In this document: piece by piece, positions 33,466-33,763 of the stretch
How positions within the stretch are numbered: the first letter of the stretch is position 1
Layout of the letters: the number at the start of each line of letters is the position of its first letter
Source: an uncultured Eubacteriales bacterium
Lineage (GTDB): Bacteria > Bacillota > Clostridia > Oscillospirales > CAG-272
Assembly: GCA_934378145.1 (NCBI GenBank)
Contig: CAKXXW010000018.1
Location: forward strand, 1 to 33,763
Length of the DNA stretch: 33,763 nucleotides
Direction of reading: 5' to 3'
The notes under the pieces: generated by a model
Database searches by the model: none
What the model saw: the letters and a program-made list of their open reading frames with translations, nothing else
Told to the model about the DNA's origin: nothing
Translations under genes and position numbers: made by a program

Positions 33466-33542
33466 GGCGGAATAGCTCAGCTGGCTAGAGCAATCGGTTC
33501 ATACCCGATAGGTCATAGGTTCAAATCCGATTTCCGCTACCA
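33466..33542 (+). tRNA. tRNA-Met(CAT), elongator type
   Basis: The 77-nt gene has acceptor GGCGGAA/TTCCGCT, discriminator A and encoded CCA. The D-stem is GCTC/GAGC. The anticodon arm ATCGG-TTCATAC-CCGAT gives anticodon CAT. The T-stem ATAGG/CCGAT has an A-G mismatch at its centre. The acceptor and D-arm do not look like an initiator; a tRNA-Ile with modified CAT cannot be fully excluded. Confidence 0.93.
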
Positions 33543-33573
33543 GAGTGCTTTCGCAAAAGTGAAGGCATTCCCC

Positions 33574-33648
33574 GGCCCGTTGGTCAAGCGGCTAAGACAC
33601 GGCCCTTTCACGGCTGTAACATGGGTTCGATTCCCGTACGGGTCACCA
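33574..33648 (+). tRNA. tRNA-Glu(TTC)
   Basis: The 75-nt gene has acceptor GGCCCGT/ACGGGTC, discriminator A and encoded CCA. Anticodon arm CGGCC-CTTTCAC-GGCTG gives anticodon TTC. The T-arm is ATGGG-TTCGATT-CCCGT. It is 31 bp after tRNA-Met, in the same transcript. Confidence 0.96.
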
Positions 33649-33654
33649 AAAAAA

Positions 33655-33683
33655 GGATACGGCGAATGCCGTATCCTTTTTTT
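33655..33683 (+). terminator. Terminator after tRNA-Glu, embedded in a longer palindrome
   Basis: A 9-bp stem (33655-33663 with 33668-33676), GAAT loop, then seven T. The pairing continues through seven A-T pairs and 10 bases of the tRNA 3' end, giving a perfect 26-bp stem (33638-33663 with 33668-33693). Confidence 0.93.
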
Positions 33684-33707
33684 GGTGACCCGTCAAAATC
33701 AAACGCA

Positions 33708-33737
33708 AACCATCCGCAGATATATCTGCGGATGGTT
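33708..33737. repeat. Perfect 30-bp palindrome
   Basis: Two 15-base arms (33708-33722 and 33723-33737) are exact complements with no loop, centred on AGATATATCT. No T-run follows, so it is not an obvious terminator. The window ends 26 bases later. Confidence 0.85.
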
Positions 33738-33763
33738 ATGGGTTCGCATACCCCGCCCGAAGA

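Overview
The window looks like chromosomal DNA of an anaerobic Clostridia-type member of the Bacillota, probably an uncultured gut lineage. The evidence is the set of genes (TypA, PNPase, the rpmH-rnpA-yidD-yidC-jag cluster with a YidC lacking the Gram-negative periplasmic domain, a YhaO/YhaN pair, a GLUG-repeat surface protein, an M3 oligoendopeptidase), strong AGGAGG-type ribosome binding sites, GTG and TTG starts, and sigma-A promoters with 17-18 bp spacers. No phage, plasmid, transposase, CRISPR array or rRNA gene was seen. Genus cannot be fixed from the sequence alone.

Layout. 1-1047 is a gene-free mosaic of hairpin-rich repeats. 1048-1872 is a PlsC-like acyltransferase, convergent with typA (1920-3758, minus). 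3759-4200 holds the typA promoter, a palindromic repeat element and a terminator. A minus-strand operon follows, read right to left: rpsO, a structured leader, pnp, and a membrane-anchored VanY-like protein that has lost two catalytic residues. Divergent from rpsO is a 1163-residue secreted GLUG-repeat protein with an internal duplication, followed 15 bp later by a 42-codon ORF and a terminator. The conserved RNA/membrane-biogenesis cluster rpmH-rnpA-yidD-yidC-jag occupies 12083-15055, without dnaA or the mnmE/mnmG/rsmG genes that often flank it. 15129-19491 carries three unrelated phosphodiester hydrolases (EEP, ENPP-like, GDPD) with a lipoprotein and a small membrane protein.

19492-20623 is a second gene-free repeat mosaic that repeats the modules of 1-1000 in the same order and ends in a tandem duplication abutting tRNA-Gly(CCC). 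Then come a TIM-barrel sugar isomerase-like gene and an M3 peptidase (20791-23418), another palindromic repeat cluster, and a three-gene operon (23783-29126) encoding a UDP-galactopyranose-mutase-like flavoprotein, a GT-C-like polytopic membrane protein and a second FAD oxidoreductase. The minus-strand operon yhaO-like/yhaN-like/rpe follows, and the window ends with tRNA-Met(CAT) and tRNA-Glu(TTC), a terminator and a perfect 30-bp palindrome.

The most unusual aspect is DNA structure. Intergenic regions are filled with near-perfect hairpins whose copies differ by compensatory changes, several with C-GCA-G triloops, and the hairpins behind both tRNA-Gly and tRNA-Glu extend perfectly into the tRNA 3' end. 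Either these hairpins are functional elements or this genome has an active process that perfects palindromes.
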